Positions 1-11,770 of a stretch of DNA of 64,000 bases are shown piece by piece. The translations under genes were made by a program, and so were the position numbers. Source of the DNA: Orobanche coerulescens (lineage: Eukaryota; Streptophyta; Magnoliopsida; Lamiales; Orobanchaceae); NCBI GenBank assembly GCA_033398695.1, contig CM065801.1, positions 49,052,358-49,116,357 of the forward strand, read 5' to 3'. The notes under the pieces were generated by a model, which was not told the origin of the DNA, made no database searches, and saw only the letters and a program-made list of their open reading frames with translations. The stretch's first letter is position 1, and every line of letters begins with the position of its first letter.

Positions 1-1706
1 TCAGTTTGTCATTGTTCACTTCGATGAGTCTTTTGATCCTTATTGGATATGTGATTCTTTGAGTTTCGTTGTCATGTTGCATCGTGACATATCTGGAGTC
101 ATATCTGCGTGCCGATTGGTTATTGTGTAGGATTTTTAGCCGGGCACATGATGGTTATGCGTGGATGTTTCCGCATTGAACCGTGCACACGAGACGTAGT
201 TCGTGAGGCTAATTAGGTACATGTCCCACGTATATCCTGGATTCCGTATACGGGATGGACATGTGCACAGACACATTTCCGGATCGAGCGCACTATGACG
301 TCCATCTTTTGAGCCATATTGTTGGGTCGTTCATAGTCCATGTATGATTGGATATGTTCGACGGTTTGTGACTGGTTGTTCATACGCCCGAGGGGTATGT
401 TCGACAGTCAGAGTTATTTCTTTGAGATCCATTATTGTTGATCATTTGGAGTCTACCTTGTTGTGGATATTCTCGGTTATTGTTGGTCCTTTGTTGATCA
501 TTTGGAGTCTACCATGTTGAGGGTATTCTCGGTTATAGTTGATCCTTTATTGATCGTGTTTGGAGTTTACCACGTTGAGGGTATTCTCGGTTATTGTTGA
601 TCCTTTGTTGATCGTGTTGGGAGTTTACCATGTTGAGGGTACTCTCGGTTATCGTTGATCATTTGTTGGTCATATTGGAGTTATCATGTCGATGATATTC
701 TCAGTGATGTATTGGTTGATCATTGTTATTGATCGTATGAGCATTCGGACTGTACGTCGATGTTCGGGATTTGTTATCATTATCATGTGGTAGTTGATCT
801 ACAGATATGTTGTGTATTATGGGTTTATACATGTTGAGATTTGATTGTGTAATCCGACGGACAAGATTTGGCACAGATTGGATTATTTCCGCACTTATGA
901 GTTATGATGATGTTTTGAGGATTATCGGTATTTTTGGAATACATTAGAGATGATTGTTGTTGAATTCATTTCGTCATTTGAGAATACGAAATGTGGAATA
1001 TGTCAAGGATTGATTTAGTATGGATTGCTATGAATTGGTAAGGTTATAACGGTAAGATTATATTGGTAGTATTCTTACTTCGTTATTACATTGGTATGTA
1101 ATTATTTATGATGATGTGATCGATATCATTGTTGAGTATTGTGGCTGACCCCGTCGTGGGCTTTATTTTTAGGTACACGGAGATCTATCTAGTAGCGGTC
1201 GTGAAGGGGTGAGCTTCCCGAGTGATACTGGCTGTGGCATGTTTCTGAGTATTGAGTATTTATTTCTGGTTGTTTTATTTCCGCTGCAAATGTGTATTTT
1301 GAACTCTGTTTTATCCGCTGCGTGTGTATTTCAAAATGGCTTTTCGGTATTTTTACCAACTCGTGTGTACTTTCAAAATGGCCTTTTGTCACTTTGCGAA
1401 CTTGGGTTATTTCGTTATACCTTTTTCTAAACTATTTTATCGGTACGTTTAAGTGGTGGCTTAACGAACATTTTAAACTGTTGAGATTTGGCACTTCGCC
1501 TTGTATTTTCAAATGGTGTTTTATGACGGTGTTTGAGAACTATGTTTTTGGAAAATATTTGAGTATTTGTAAAATATTACCGTCTTCGGCCTTTTGGCAT
1601 TTTTAAACGTTTTTGAAATGGTTTTGTAAACGGCTTTTAGCCTGGTGGGTTCCGGCGCGGGGGCCCACGATGCTGTAATATCCCGAATGGTTTTGTGGGT
1701 GTTACA
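1..1706 (+). repeat. Z 5' LTR (3' part only)
   Basis: Matches 30430-32005 plus 33181-33273 with few differences. Near 420-680 there are short imperfect repeats of about 60 bp built on 'gttgatc...ggagt.taccatgttgagggtattctcggttatt'. A possible 3' splice site, TTATTTTTAG before GTACACGG, ends at 1172. The LTR closes with a stem-loop (GTGGG 1645-1649 with CCCAC 1664-1668), then TGTAATATCCCG at about 1674 and the terminal GTGTTACA (1699-1706). No coding sequence is seen. Confidence 0.85.
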
Positions 1707-1710
1707 AAAA

Positions 1711-1743
1711 TGGTATCGGAGCTTGGGTTTTGTGAAACCCAGG
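1711..1743 (+). promoter_or_regulatory. Z primer-binding site with adjacent stem-loop
   Basis: TGGTATCGGAGC (1711-1722) matches the plant initiator tRNA-Met PBS TGGTATCAGAGC with one change. It overlaps a hairpin, CTTGGGTTT (1722-1730) pairing with AAACCCAGG (1735-1743) around loop TGTG. The same hairpin position is kept with different bases in A, B, D and E. Confidence 0.85.
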
Positions 1744-2056
1744 CATGTGTGTTATGTGGATCTACCAGTACGGTAGTAGCGTGATTTTTGAAAATGAGTT
1801 TTTCTGACTTTTGAGTCGAATCGATTTTTGGAGTTTCCAAAATTTTTGAGAATCCTTTCAAATTGCTATTTGTGATATTGGTATGTGTTGGTTGTGTTGA
1901 GACTTCGTATGGGAGTCGTGTGCTAGTATCACGGGAGATCATTGGCTTCACGCACCTGTAAGTATATTGGTTTGGTTATTTCGCTTGTGGCGACACTTGA
2001 TTGTTTTGTGATGAGTTGGAAAATTTTGGATTTATCTGTTGTTGGTGACAGGTCGC

Positions 2057-2093
2057 AAGTTTCGAGGACGAAACTTATTTTAAGGGGGTAGTA
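2057..2093 (+). promoter_or_regulatory. Z stem-loop and polypurine tract
   Basis: AAGTTTCG (2057-2064), loop AGGA, CGAAACTT (2069-2076) form a perfect 8-bp stem. The polypurine tract AAGGGGGTAGTA (2082-2093) ends immediately before the 3' LTR TGTAATACCC at 2094. Confidence 0.85.
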
Positions 2094-2435
2094 TGTAATA
2101 CCCGGATTTTCAGTATAAATTTTTCGCGTTATTTTATCTGAGGTATATTGTATAGTTTGGTGTCTATACAATATGGATAAAATAAATTGAGGACCGAGAC
2201 AGTTATACTTGTGTAATTGACGTTTTGATTGACAGTTATACTTGTGTAATTGACGTTTTGATTGACAGTTATATTGAGGATTTGTTGTATCTGGTTGAAC
2301 TGATTTGGATATCAGGTGTACCGTATGACAATATTTTTGGGTTGAGTATATGTGTATTCAGTATGCCGTATGTTCGTATCCAATATGTCGAGATGTCGGA
2401 CAGGAACAGTTGGATTTTGGCTAAGTATAGAGCCC

Positions 2436-2868
2436 TTAACGTACGCTAAGTTTAAGGACTTACATACGCGTAAGGTATTACGTACGTAACAAGAGGAATC
2501 AGATAGTGGGGCCCGTGGTCGACGGCTTTCGGCGCGGATGTGGACAGGTGAGTCAACGGATGGATTTACGTACGCTAAGGGTGTATTACAATCATAATAC
2601 GAGTATAATTCTGTAGCAAGTCACGAGGTGGCTGGACGAGTCGTGGCCGAGAGGACCTGTAGTGGCCGAGCATGGTCGACAGTGACTCGCAGGGATGGCC
2701 GATCGCGGTCGGCAGTGACTCGCTGGGGGCAAGGACTGGCCGATAACGTATGTAAGGCTGTGGCCGGTTACGACCGTAAGTGCCCGTTACGTACGTAAGC
2801 AGGTGCCGGTTACGGACGTAAGGGTGTCGGCCAAAATGGACAGTAAGGGTAGGCCACGGCCGGTTACG
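2436..2868. repeat. Z U3 array of TTACGTACGTAA-like palindromic words
   Basis: Words seen in order include TTAACGTACGCTAA (2436), TTACGTACGTAA (about 2479), TTTACGTACGCTAAG (about 2566), TTACGACCGTAA (about 2768) and TTACGTACGTAA (about 2788). Across the A insertion comes TTACGGCCGTAA (28261-28272), a perfect 12-bp palindrome. Spacing is irregular. The array lies upstream of the TATA box at 28293 once A is removed. Confidence 0.8.
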
Positions 2869-3713
2869 TGTAATATCCGCAAATTCGATTTCCGGTAATT
2901 TTCTTTTTTGGCGAAAGTCCGTTTTGACGACCCGCATGGGACCGTTTCGTCATTCTGAGAATGATTAATTCTACACTTTTTGACATCCGACTTCGTTTCG
3001 GTGCCATTTTGTTGAGTTCCGTGCTTCTTAGCGACTTTTCCGCACTTGAGTTCGATTTTTGCGAATCTCGTTCGAAACTGCTGTTTCGAGCTTCCCGTAA
3101 GTCCGTTTAACTTTGTTATTCGTGTTGTGAACTTTGGTTTGGTTATTCGATCACGTATCGTGATTTTCGGGCGTTTTGGGCCATTTTGTAATTTACCCAA
3201 AGTTGTGGGTATCCGCATTCGTATTTGTTGTCTTGGCCCTTTTTCATGGTCGCGTGCGATTAATTGTTGCATGGTATTTCATTTCGGGTCGATGATGTTG
3301 TCCGCGAGCTTTTCGTCGTGTTTGTTCCGCGCGTTTTCGGAAATCGAGTCGTCGGATCATGACGACTGAGCACTGGCCGGACAGGTGCGGCATGCACTGT
3401 CGGAAGTGCTGGGCATTGGCCAGGCAGGCGCGGTAGGAACCAGTGTAGCGCACGCTACTGCCGGAAGGCTGTGCACGCTAGCTCGCGAGTGTACCGCCGC
3501 CTGCCCGCTTCTTGACGCTATCGGGTGGGCGGAGGGTTCTTGAGTCTTGGACTCGGGAGGATCGGCAGGAAGCGCACGCTGCTTGCCGATCGTGGCGCGC
3601 GCTAATCTGCATGTTTAGCGCCGCCGGCCGACTAGCGTCGTTACAGCTGGCGATTACGGGCAGGTTGACTAGCGCGCTAAGCGTCATGCAGCGCACACTA
3701 TCGGGGTCGGGCG

Positions 3714-6700
3714 TGTAATATCCGCAATTTTCGATTTTCGGTAAATTTATTTTTTCGGTCGGAGTCCGTTTTGACGACTCGCTCATGACCGTTTCGTCAT
3801 TCTGAGAATGATTAATTCTACACTTTTTGACATCCGAGTTCGTTTCGGTGTCGTTTTGTTGAGTTCCGTGCTTTTTAGCGACTTTTCGCACTTGAGTTCG
3901 ATTCTTGCGAATCTCGACCTAACATTGTTTGAGTTTCCCGCAAGTCCGTTTAACTTTGTTAGACGTGTTGTGAACTTCGGTTTGGTTATTCGATCACGTA
4001 TCGTGATTTAGGGCATTTTGGGCCATTTTGTAATTTCTTGAAAGTTACGGGTATCCGTATCTGTAATTGTTGCCTCGACCGTTTCTTGGTCGCGTATGAC
4101 TAAATATGGTATTACGTTTTCATTTAGTCGTTTATGTCGCGTGAACTTTTCGTCGTGTTCGTTCGTGCGATTTCGAAATCGGGTCGCCGAGCCACGGCAG
4201 TTGCGGATGGCCGGACGGTGGCGGGGCTGCCGGACGATTGCGCACCGGCCGGGCCAGGTGCGCGAGAACCGGTGTAAGCGCCTTCTGGCCGGAAGAGGCT
4301 GCTAACCGGCAGTGTAGCGCACGCCTTCTGCCGCCTAACGCCTTATCGGGCACAGGCGGTGGGGTTTCGAGGTTACGGACTCGGTCGAGATCGGCGAGTG
4401 GCGCACGCTACGCCGTAGCGCGCGCTAGTCGGCGGCGTAGCGCCGCTGTCGGCCGGCTAGCGTCGTTACAGGCTGGCGATTCGATCCGGTGGCTCTTGGG
4501 CCAGTCGGCTAAGCGCGCGAGCTTCAGTAGTAGCGCACGCTTAGCGAGTCGGGTCGACAGGTTTGGTCGGCGGGGTTGGTAGGGGATGCCGGGTCGTGTG
4601 GGCCTGGCCGAGGTACTCGGCCGATCTGGCGATAGCGCACGCTAGTCGGGAAGGCTAGCGCACGCTAGTCGGCCCGATATAAATGTGGTGGCGGTCACAT
4701 TTCACTTCGTTTTTCATTCCCTTCCTTCTCCTTCCGCGAATGGCGATTCATGGGTGACGAAGCCATGTTGTTTAACAACAAATCCATGAAGTCCTTGAAT
4801 TCATAACATCAATCGATCGTCCGTTATCAACCTTTGATCCAGCGAATCAAGGTAACCTTCCTTAGAACCCTAATTTCGTGAATTTGGGGATTTTTGCATT
4901 TTCGTCCGATTCGTTCCGTGTTGTTGATTAATTCATGATGGGTATGACTAATCTTGATAGTATTCTTGTGTTTAACATCATTTAATCCATTGTTCTTCGT
5001 CGAATCGAAGTATAATTCTTGATTTCCTTCGAATTGACTTTTTGGGGGATTTGTCCCCGATCTCGTTTTTCATCCGTTTTCGATGGATCGATTATGGTTA
5101 AATGATGTTGTTAAACATATTATATGGATTGTATATCCATATTTCAACTTGGAATTCCGTTTTTGGGTTTTGACGGAACGAATCGTGTTCTTGGCCGTTT
5201 TGGGGGAAATCCGTGAACTTTCGTCATTCGTTCTTTGAATTCAACGGCTTTGAGTCGTGTTATAGAATTCATTTCATTGTTATTATTTGTCCTTCGTAGT
5301 TTATGAACGTGAGTTGGCGTTCGGTGGAGTCGGCGGGTTCGTAGTCGGTTCGGGCCAACCTACTTCGGTCGATTCTCCGCGTTGTTCTTATTCGAGGCAA
5401 GTACCTTGCCCATACTTTTCTCGTTTTATGGATATGATGATCGGTGGTCGTCTTGATGTGTTTGTTTGGTTATTTGAAATGAAGTTTCAAAGGATTTCGG
5501 TTTGGCCTCGTTAAAGGCTTTCTTTCAAAACGCGTGTGTTTTGTGAACGGTGTTTTGAGAATTTATTATGATTTGATTATTTTGAACGTTAAAGGATTTG
5601 ATGATGATACTCCTATTGTTTAAAGTTATGGAATCATGTATTCCGTATTTAATCTTGTTATGGTATTTTGAAGAGTTCGATAATGGTGTCGAGTTAATGG
5701 CCATCTCTAGTGAGTATTCTTAATAAACTTACATTCTTAGCATATTAGTATTGCATGAGTAACGTGTGTGTGTGTATGCTCACTACGGGTTAGATCCGAC
5801 GGGGTCTCGGTAGGGGTCCACGGAGGTGTGGATCGACGAGCTTTGCTTTTAACCACTACGGGTTAGATCCGACGGGGTCTCGGTAGGGGTCCACGGAGGT
5901 GTGGATCGACGGTTAATTGTGGTGAATTTTACAAATGTGATTTGATATTGGCATTTCCGGAAATGAGTGCTTTTGAACGGTTTTCATGATTGCATGCATT
6001 GACTAAGTGTGTAAGAGGTAAGTTGTTCGTTTGGCTTACTTGGCTAGGATGGCACTAGAGTATTTTGTTGGTTATTTTAAATCCTTTATTTGTGGATTTT
6101 GAGATTGGAAGACGAACCTTGTGGTCGTTCTTGTGTACTGTGAGTTGACGGATTTGGGGCTAAAATCCCAACGTTTTTGTAAAAGTCATTTTACGGATTT
6201 GGGGCTAAAATCCCAACGGTTTGGTAAATATCATTTTTCGAAGTAAACCTTTGGGGCGGTGACCCCCTTTTGTCTTGTGGATTTTGAAAAGTAGGATTTG
6301 ATAATCCTAAATTGTTTTCTATTAAAACTCTCGATGGCATTCTAAATCGTTTTATAAATTATTTCCATTGATTTATGATATTTAGATTTTGAAAGGTTTT
6401 CTCAAACTCTTGCCTCGGGAAGTATTCTTCGTTTTGTTTGGATCTTTGAGGATTCCTGGTTATTGTTATTCGTGGAATGTGAATTGTATGGCTCGTATTT
6501 GCACTTTGTTCTTGCACTAGCAAAACAGTGGAGTTTTGCTAACCCCGAGTATTCGGGGTGGATGTCTGTTTTGCATTCGGGTTTTGGAGCATAACACGTG
6601 GTCGGCACGAAGGATGATGAAAGATGATCGAAACAAAAAACATGAGGAACCGTACATCGTGTGTTGGTTCGATTGTACTTTATTTTCCATTCTTTGTATT

Positions 6701-6914
6701 GTTCCGTTATGCGGGTGTAGTTGTATATTGTACCCCTGCCTGGGCATGAGTTGTATTTGAGTTGTATGTATTTGTGGAAAGACCAAATCGGTATACTGAG
6801 TCATTGTAGCCTTGAAGGCATTGTCGAGATGTTAAACGTTGTTACCAGCCTGGTAGATCCTCGAGGAGAGGGTCTACGGCGTGTAATATCCCTGAGTGGA
6901 TTGGGGGTGTTACA
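3714..6914 (+). repeat. B LTR 1 (3201 bp)
   Basis: Starts TGTAATATCCGC. Array 4315-4667; TATAAA 4678-4683; possible donor AATCAAG|GTAACC at 4852. The matching acceptor near 6587 reads GCATTCGG here, while LTRs 2 and 3 have GCATTCAG, so the AG is lost. Two 58-bp direct repeats lie at 5781-5838 and 5854-5911. The terminal stem GTAGATCC (6853-6860) pairs with GGGTCTAC (6870-6877), and the LTR ends GGGTGTTACA. It has more small deletions in the array than LTRs 2 and 3. Confidence 0.9.
4315..4667. repeat. B LTR 1 palindromic word array
   Basis: TAGCGCACGCTA-type words, several damaged by one- or two-base losses (for example AGCGCACGCC, TAGCGCGCGC). Two exact copies at about 4632 and 4656-4667 lie just before the TATA box at 4678. 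Confidence 0.8.
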
Positions 6915-6918
6915 TAAA

Positions 6919-6950
6919 TGGTATCGGAGCTTAGGTTGAGGAAACCTAGG
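6919..6950 (+). promoter_or_regulatory. B PBS 1 with stem-loop
   Basis: TGGTATCGGAGC (6919-6930); stem CTTAGGTT (6930-6937) with AACCTAGG (6943-6950), loop GAGGA. Confidence 0.85.
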
Positions 6951-8692
6951 CTGTCGGGTCAAGTCGTGTTGTTTGAGTCTTGTTTCGTCGGATTTTATCT
7001 GACTGAGTCGTGTCGCGACGCGTCGTTTGAGTTTGTTGGTCGTGATTAGTATCGTGGGCGATCATCATCTTCGTGCGACCTGTGGAAGTAAGTCTCCCTT
7101 CTTTGTGTTGTGCCTCGTGTGACACGAGCTATTTTTATGATTATTTGTTAAGTGGTGGAATCCTTATGTGAATTTTGATTTCACGATATGTATTTAGTCG
7201 ACTTTCGTATTTGATTTATACGAGGAGTGTAAATCGCTTTTGATGTCTTTTTATTGTTGTTTTTGTCCGTGGCTGATGAATTTCGAATCGATTTGTACGT
7301 TTTACAAGTCTCTTGTGGAAGCTTTGTGCTTATACGCGTTCGACTTGTTCACTAGCCAGTGCGGGAGAGTATTTTATCAGTAGTTTTGTTCTGAATGTGG
7401 TATTTTATCGTTTATTTCCGTTTAAAGACATATATTGTCTTGATTTTAAACTTTTTGATGCGTGTGCTAGGAGTTGTTTTAGTGAACGTCGGTATGTGTG
7501 AGTTTTGGGCATTCGCCTATCAATTTTTGAAAACCTTGAGTATCTTAGAAAAATAAATTTCGAGACATACTTTTCAAATGGGTTATTTTCTTGTGGTACA
7601 TCCAAGGTGCCACAATATATTTCAAAAATTTTCTACCTCGAGGACCAAAATGCTTTGAGATATTTTCAATATTTTAGAAACACTTTTATTTAGACCCGAG
7701 GGTCGAATATTTTGAAAGTTTTCATTAAGAGAAAGTATCTTCATTCTTATCAAATGCGAAATGATTCTCCAGTGTCTCGATAACGATGTTTCAAGTTTGT
7801 ACTTTTTGAAAGGTGATACTCAAGATCAACCGGTGTTCTTCTAAATTATTTTCGAAATGAGGTTTTCGTTTTTAAAACCTATCCATTCCCGTTTGAGGGC
7901 TGGGTATGTATGTGTGAGGTTCGCGTTGTCATTTTGATACTTTCTCCCGAGTATGACCGAATTGGCGGTGTGAGCGTTGAGTCGCTTTCCACACATTTGT
8001 TGTGTTAGCCCCCTGTGAGAGGCGGGATGTTGGTGTTGAATATTATCGCCTCGTAGTGATTCCTGCGTTGTCGCGCATGTGCGAGCTGCTAGAGCTTGGT
8101 TTGGTATGACCGTGTGCATCGGTGATGGTTCCGTTATGCGTCGATTATTTAATGTCTTGTTACCTTGCTCCCGTTTTTGTGAAATTCGTGGACGAGGTCG
8201 GAGGTAATGCCCGTACTATTTTGACTTCTGTATTTTCTCTTTCTCCAGTCTATCGATTCGCCCATGTTCGCTGGCACTTTATGAACTTGTTCTATATTTC
8301 GATTTCATTGTCCGAACGAGCTGTGATCTTGTTGTGGGTCGGTCTGGTTATCGATGTTACTTTTTCGGGTTCAGTTCGATTCTTGTGAACCTTGTTCGGG
8401 AGTGACATCATCTGGTTCTATTAGTTCTTTTATTCGAAGTGGATCGGATTTGGAACTCTTATGTTTTCGACTCTGTCGACTCATTTATGTTCGTTGACAT
8501 TTCTGAGCTTGTCCTGCCCCTTGTTTTTGTCTATCGAACGAGTGTGGTATTGTTTCGGAATAACTCGTTTGTCGTTGTGACTTTTTAATCGCTATTCCCT
8601 TTTCTGTGGACCTTATGGGAATGCATGTCTTGTAGTTCTCACCAGATCATCATGGGGGTTGTTGTTTGAACTTTATTGTTCTTCGTGATTCG

Positions 8693-11242
8693 TGTAATAT
8701 CCGCAATTTTGAATTTCGGTAATTTTCTTTTTTCGGAGTAAGTTCGTTTTGACAACTCTATCATGACCGTTTCGTCATTCCGAGAATGATTAATTCTGCA
8801 CTTTTTGTCATCCGAGTTCGTTTCGGTGTCGTTTTGTTGAGTTCCGTGTCCTTAATCGACTTTTTCAAGTGGGAGTTCGACTTTGTAAAGTCACCATTAA
8901 TTCTTGGAAACTCCAAAAATTATAAATCTTTGCAATATTATAGAACATTGAGTTAGCTTTCCAATGGTTCAAACGGTGAGTCAATCGGAGTCCGGACGAG
9001 AGAGTTATGGTCGTTTCAGTTTTGGCCGATCACTTCCAGGAGCCTTTCGGCCGATAGGGGGGGTCGATAGGCTCTACTGCCGGCATTCCGTATGGGTATC
9101 GGTTGGGCCTATCGGCCGATAGGCTGGCCGATAGGTTCTGCTGTGTTACACTATAAATGTGTTGTTTTGAGCGTGAACAACTCATTTCCTTCTTCTTTTT
9201 CCTTAGACGCGAGAGAGAGTGAGAGAGGAGGAGAGCTTCTCATCATTATCATTTGGAGGGTTGATTTTCATCATTCTTCTTCGGTTGTGAAGCCCGGACA
9301 ATCAATCCAACGCGTGTTCTACGAATCTAAATACTTGAATCACTCAAGGTAATATCTCTTGAAACCCTACCTTTTTGGATAATTGGGGATTTTGGGGTTT
9401 TGTCCGATTCTTTCCATTTTGTTGATGGATTCTTGATGAATATGATTAATCTTGTTGATATCATTAGTTTTCCTACGGATTCATGGTATATTTTCATAGT
9501 TTTGCGGAATCGAGAGGGTTTGGTTGTGGTCCGCCCTCGTTGTTATTTTTGTGCGAATATACATGAATCGTAGGCGGGTTTCCGGGTGTATTCCATTTCC
9601 GTAATCGTTTAGAAGTGGTTGTGATTGTGCTATTCGAATCGTTAGGTTCATTTCCGCCGGTTCCTTGCGGTCGTGTTCAAATCTTCCGTATCCGTTCGCT
9701 TTTCCATTTCTCGTGATATCGAGGCAAGTACCTTGCCCATACTTTTCTCGTTTTATGGATATGATGATCGGTGGTCGTCTTGATGTGTTTGTTTGGTTAT
9801 TTGAAATGAAGTTTCAAAGGATTTCGGTTTGGCCTCGTTAAAGGCTTTCTTTCAAAACGAGTGTGATTTGTGAACGGTGTTTTGAGAATTGATTATGATT
9901 TGGTTATTTTGAACGTTGAAGGGTTTTATGATGATACTCCTATTGTTTAAGTTATGGAATCGTGTATTCCGTATTTAATCTTGTTATTGTATTTTTGAAG
10001 AGTTTGGTAATGGTGTCGAGTTAATGGCCATCTATAGTGAGTATTCTTAATGAACTTACATTCTTAGCATGTTAGTATTGCATGAGTAACGTGTGTGTGT
10101 GTATGCTCACTACGGGTTAGATCCGACGGGGTCTCGGTAGGGGTCCACAAGAGACGTGGATCGACGAGCTTGCTTTTAACCACTACGGGTTAGATCCGAC
10201 GGGGTCTCGGTAGGGGTCCACAGAGACGTGGATCGACGGTTAATTGTGGTGCATTTTGCAAATGTGATTTGATTATGGCATTTCCGGAAATGAGTGCTTT
10301 GGAACTGTGTTTTCATGATTGCATGCATCGACTAAGTGTGTAAGAGGTAAGTGTTCGTTTGGCTTACTTGGCTAGGATGGCACTGAAGTATTTTGTTGTT
10401 TGTTTTAAATCCTTTATTTGTGGATTTTGATGTTGGGAGACGAGCCTTGTGGTCGTTCTTGTGTATCTTGTGAGTTGATGAGATTTGGGGCTAAAATCCC
10501 AATGGTTTTGTAAAAGTCGTTTTATGGATTTGGGGCTAAAATCCCAACGGTTGGTAAATGTCATTTTCGGAAAGTAAAGATTTGGGCGGTGACCCCTTTT
10601 GTCTTTGGATTTTGAAAAGTAGGATTTGATAATCCTAAATTGTTTTCTATTAAAACTCTCGATGGCATTCTAAACCGTTTTATAAATTACTTCCATTGAT
10701 TTATGATATTTCGATTTTGAAATGTTTTCTCAAACCCTTGCCTCGGGAAGTACTTTTCGTTTCGTTTGGATCTTTGAGGATCCTTGGTTATTGTTATTCG
10801 TGGAATGTGAATTGTATGGCTCGTATTTGCACTTTGTTCTTGCACTAGCAAAACAGTGGAGTTTTGCTAACCCCGAGTATTCGGGGTGGATGTCTGTTTT
10901 TGCATTCAGGTTTTGGAGCATAACACAGGGTCGGCACGAAGGATGATGAAAGATGATCGATACTAATCACATGAGGAACCGTACATCGTGTGTTGGTTCA
11001 GTTGTACTTTATTTTCCGCTGCTATATTGTTCCCGTTGTACGGGTGTGGTTGTATTTTGTCCCCTGCGTGGGCATGAGTTGTATTTGAGTTGTATGTATT
11101 TGTGGAAAGACCAAATCGGTCTACTGAGTCATTTTAGCCTGAAAGGCACGGTTGAGTTGTTATATGTCGTTACCAGCCTGGTAGATCCTTGAGGAAAGGT
11201 TCTACGGCGTGTAATATCCCTGAGCGGATTGGGGGTGTTACA
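8693..11242 (+). repeat. Solo LTR C (2550 bp)
   Basis: A lone LTR, TGTAATATCCGC to GGGTGTTACA, flanked by ATTCG at 8688-8692 and 11243-11247. The empty site is preserved at about 16775 in the second B internal region, with a single ATTCG. An 18-bp palindrome lies at 9107-9124, TATAAA at 9152-9157, a possible intron at 9349-10909, and paired repeats at 10108-10238. Its 5' tip resembles B, the part around 9300-9715 resembles D/E LTRs, and from about 9721 (GAGGCAAGTACC) it is nearly identical to B. The element body was removed by LTR-LTR recombination. Confidence 0.92.
9107..9124. repeat. C U3 palindrome
   Basis: GCCTATCGGCCGATAGGC is a perfect 18-bp palindrome 28 bp upstream of the TATA box. 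Partial copies (CGGCCGATAGG, GGCCGATAGG) surround it between 9045 and 9135. Confidence 0.85.
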
Positions 11243-11733
11243 ATTCGAACATGATTCTTCGATTTTTGTTGTCTCAATCGTTGTGGTTCGATCGTTTGAT
11301 TGTTCGGTTTTTATTGATCTCGTTCCGTGATTGGTGAACATTCAGGCTCCTTTGTAATTCCTTTCAGTTCGGGAAATTAGTTTCGTTTTCGATCTTTCAA
11401 CCTTAGGCGGTGGGATTCCGTGTTTGTTCAGCGGTTGACTCGCGTTTTGATTGATGTACCGTTGGGTTGGTCAATCATAATGGTTTTCGTTCGTTCTGTT
11501 TTGTGATTGTCAGATAATTGACTTGGATATATTATCCGTTTGATGACGCTTGTCGTTTGTTGGTTTTATTATATCGCTAACGGCGACGTTGTGTTGGTCG
11601 CCGTGGAGCGTGTTTTCACGCCGTATATTCCATTGCGTTGTTTGTAACGTTTCGCCGTTGGGCGTTAGTTACGCATTCTTGTGTATCTCGATGAGTTTTG
11701 CTTGGCGGAATATTCCTTCTCCCTACTTGTTTT

Positions 11734-11770
11734 AAGTTTCGGGACGAAACTTCTTTTAAGGAGGGTAGAA
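11734..11770 (+). promoter_or_regulatory. B stem-loop and polypurine tract 1
   Basis: AAGTTTCG-GGA-CGAAACTT at 11734-11752, polypurine tract AAGGAGGGTAGAA at 11758-11770, directly before LTR 2. Confidence 0.88.

Larger units (their letters stand above)
1707..2093 (+). other. Z internal region, 387 bp, non-coding
   Basis: Contains only the PBS with its stem-loop, a leader-like stretch (1744-2050) and the PPT stem-loop with polypurine tract. No gag or pol remnant is recognisable. A related stretch from about 1885 to 2050 recurs inside element A at about 22300-22480, so it is a family feature and not random filler. Confidence 0.8.
6915..11770 (+). other. B internal region 1, interrupted by solo LTR C
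   Basis: 6915-8692 and 11248-11770, together about 2.3 kb, matching 15002-17294 closely. It opens with PBS and leader-like sequence and ends with stem-loop and PPT. Short open frames here (for example near 8122-8388) recur in the second copy only because the DNA is duplicated. They match no retrotransposon domain that I know. Confidence 0.8.

Noticed and set aside
2575..3272. Minus-strand open frames of 120-161 residues
   Set aside because: They span the junction of Z and A LTRs or lie antisense to A U3; related frames recur only where LTR copies recur.
5287..5514. 75-residue open frame repeated at 13370 and 18899
   Set aside because: It repeats because it lies in the B LTRs, inside the putative intron, starts without ATG and has no domain. 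Not called as a gene.
8122..8388. 88-residue open frame repeated at 16211
   Set aside because: Present in both B internal regions only through the tandem duplication; no Ty3/gypsy or host motif and no coding context.
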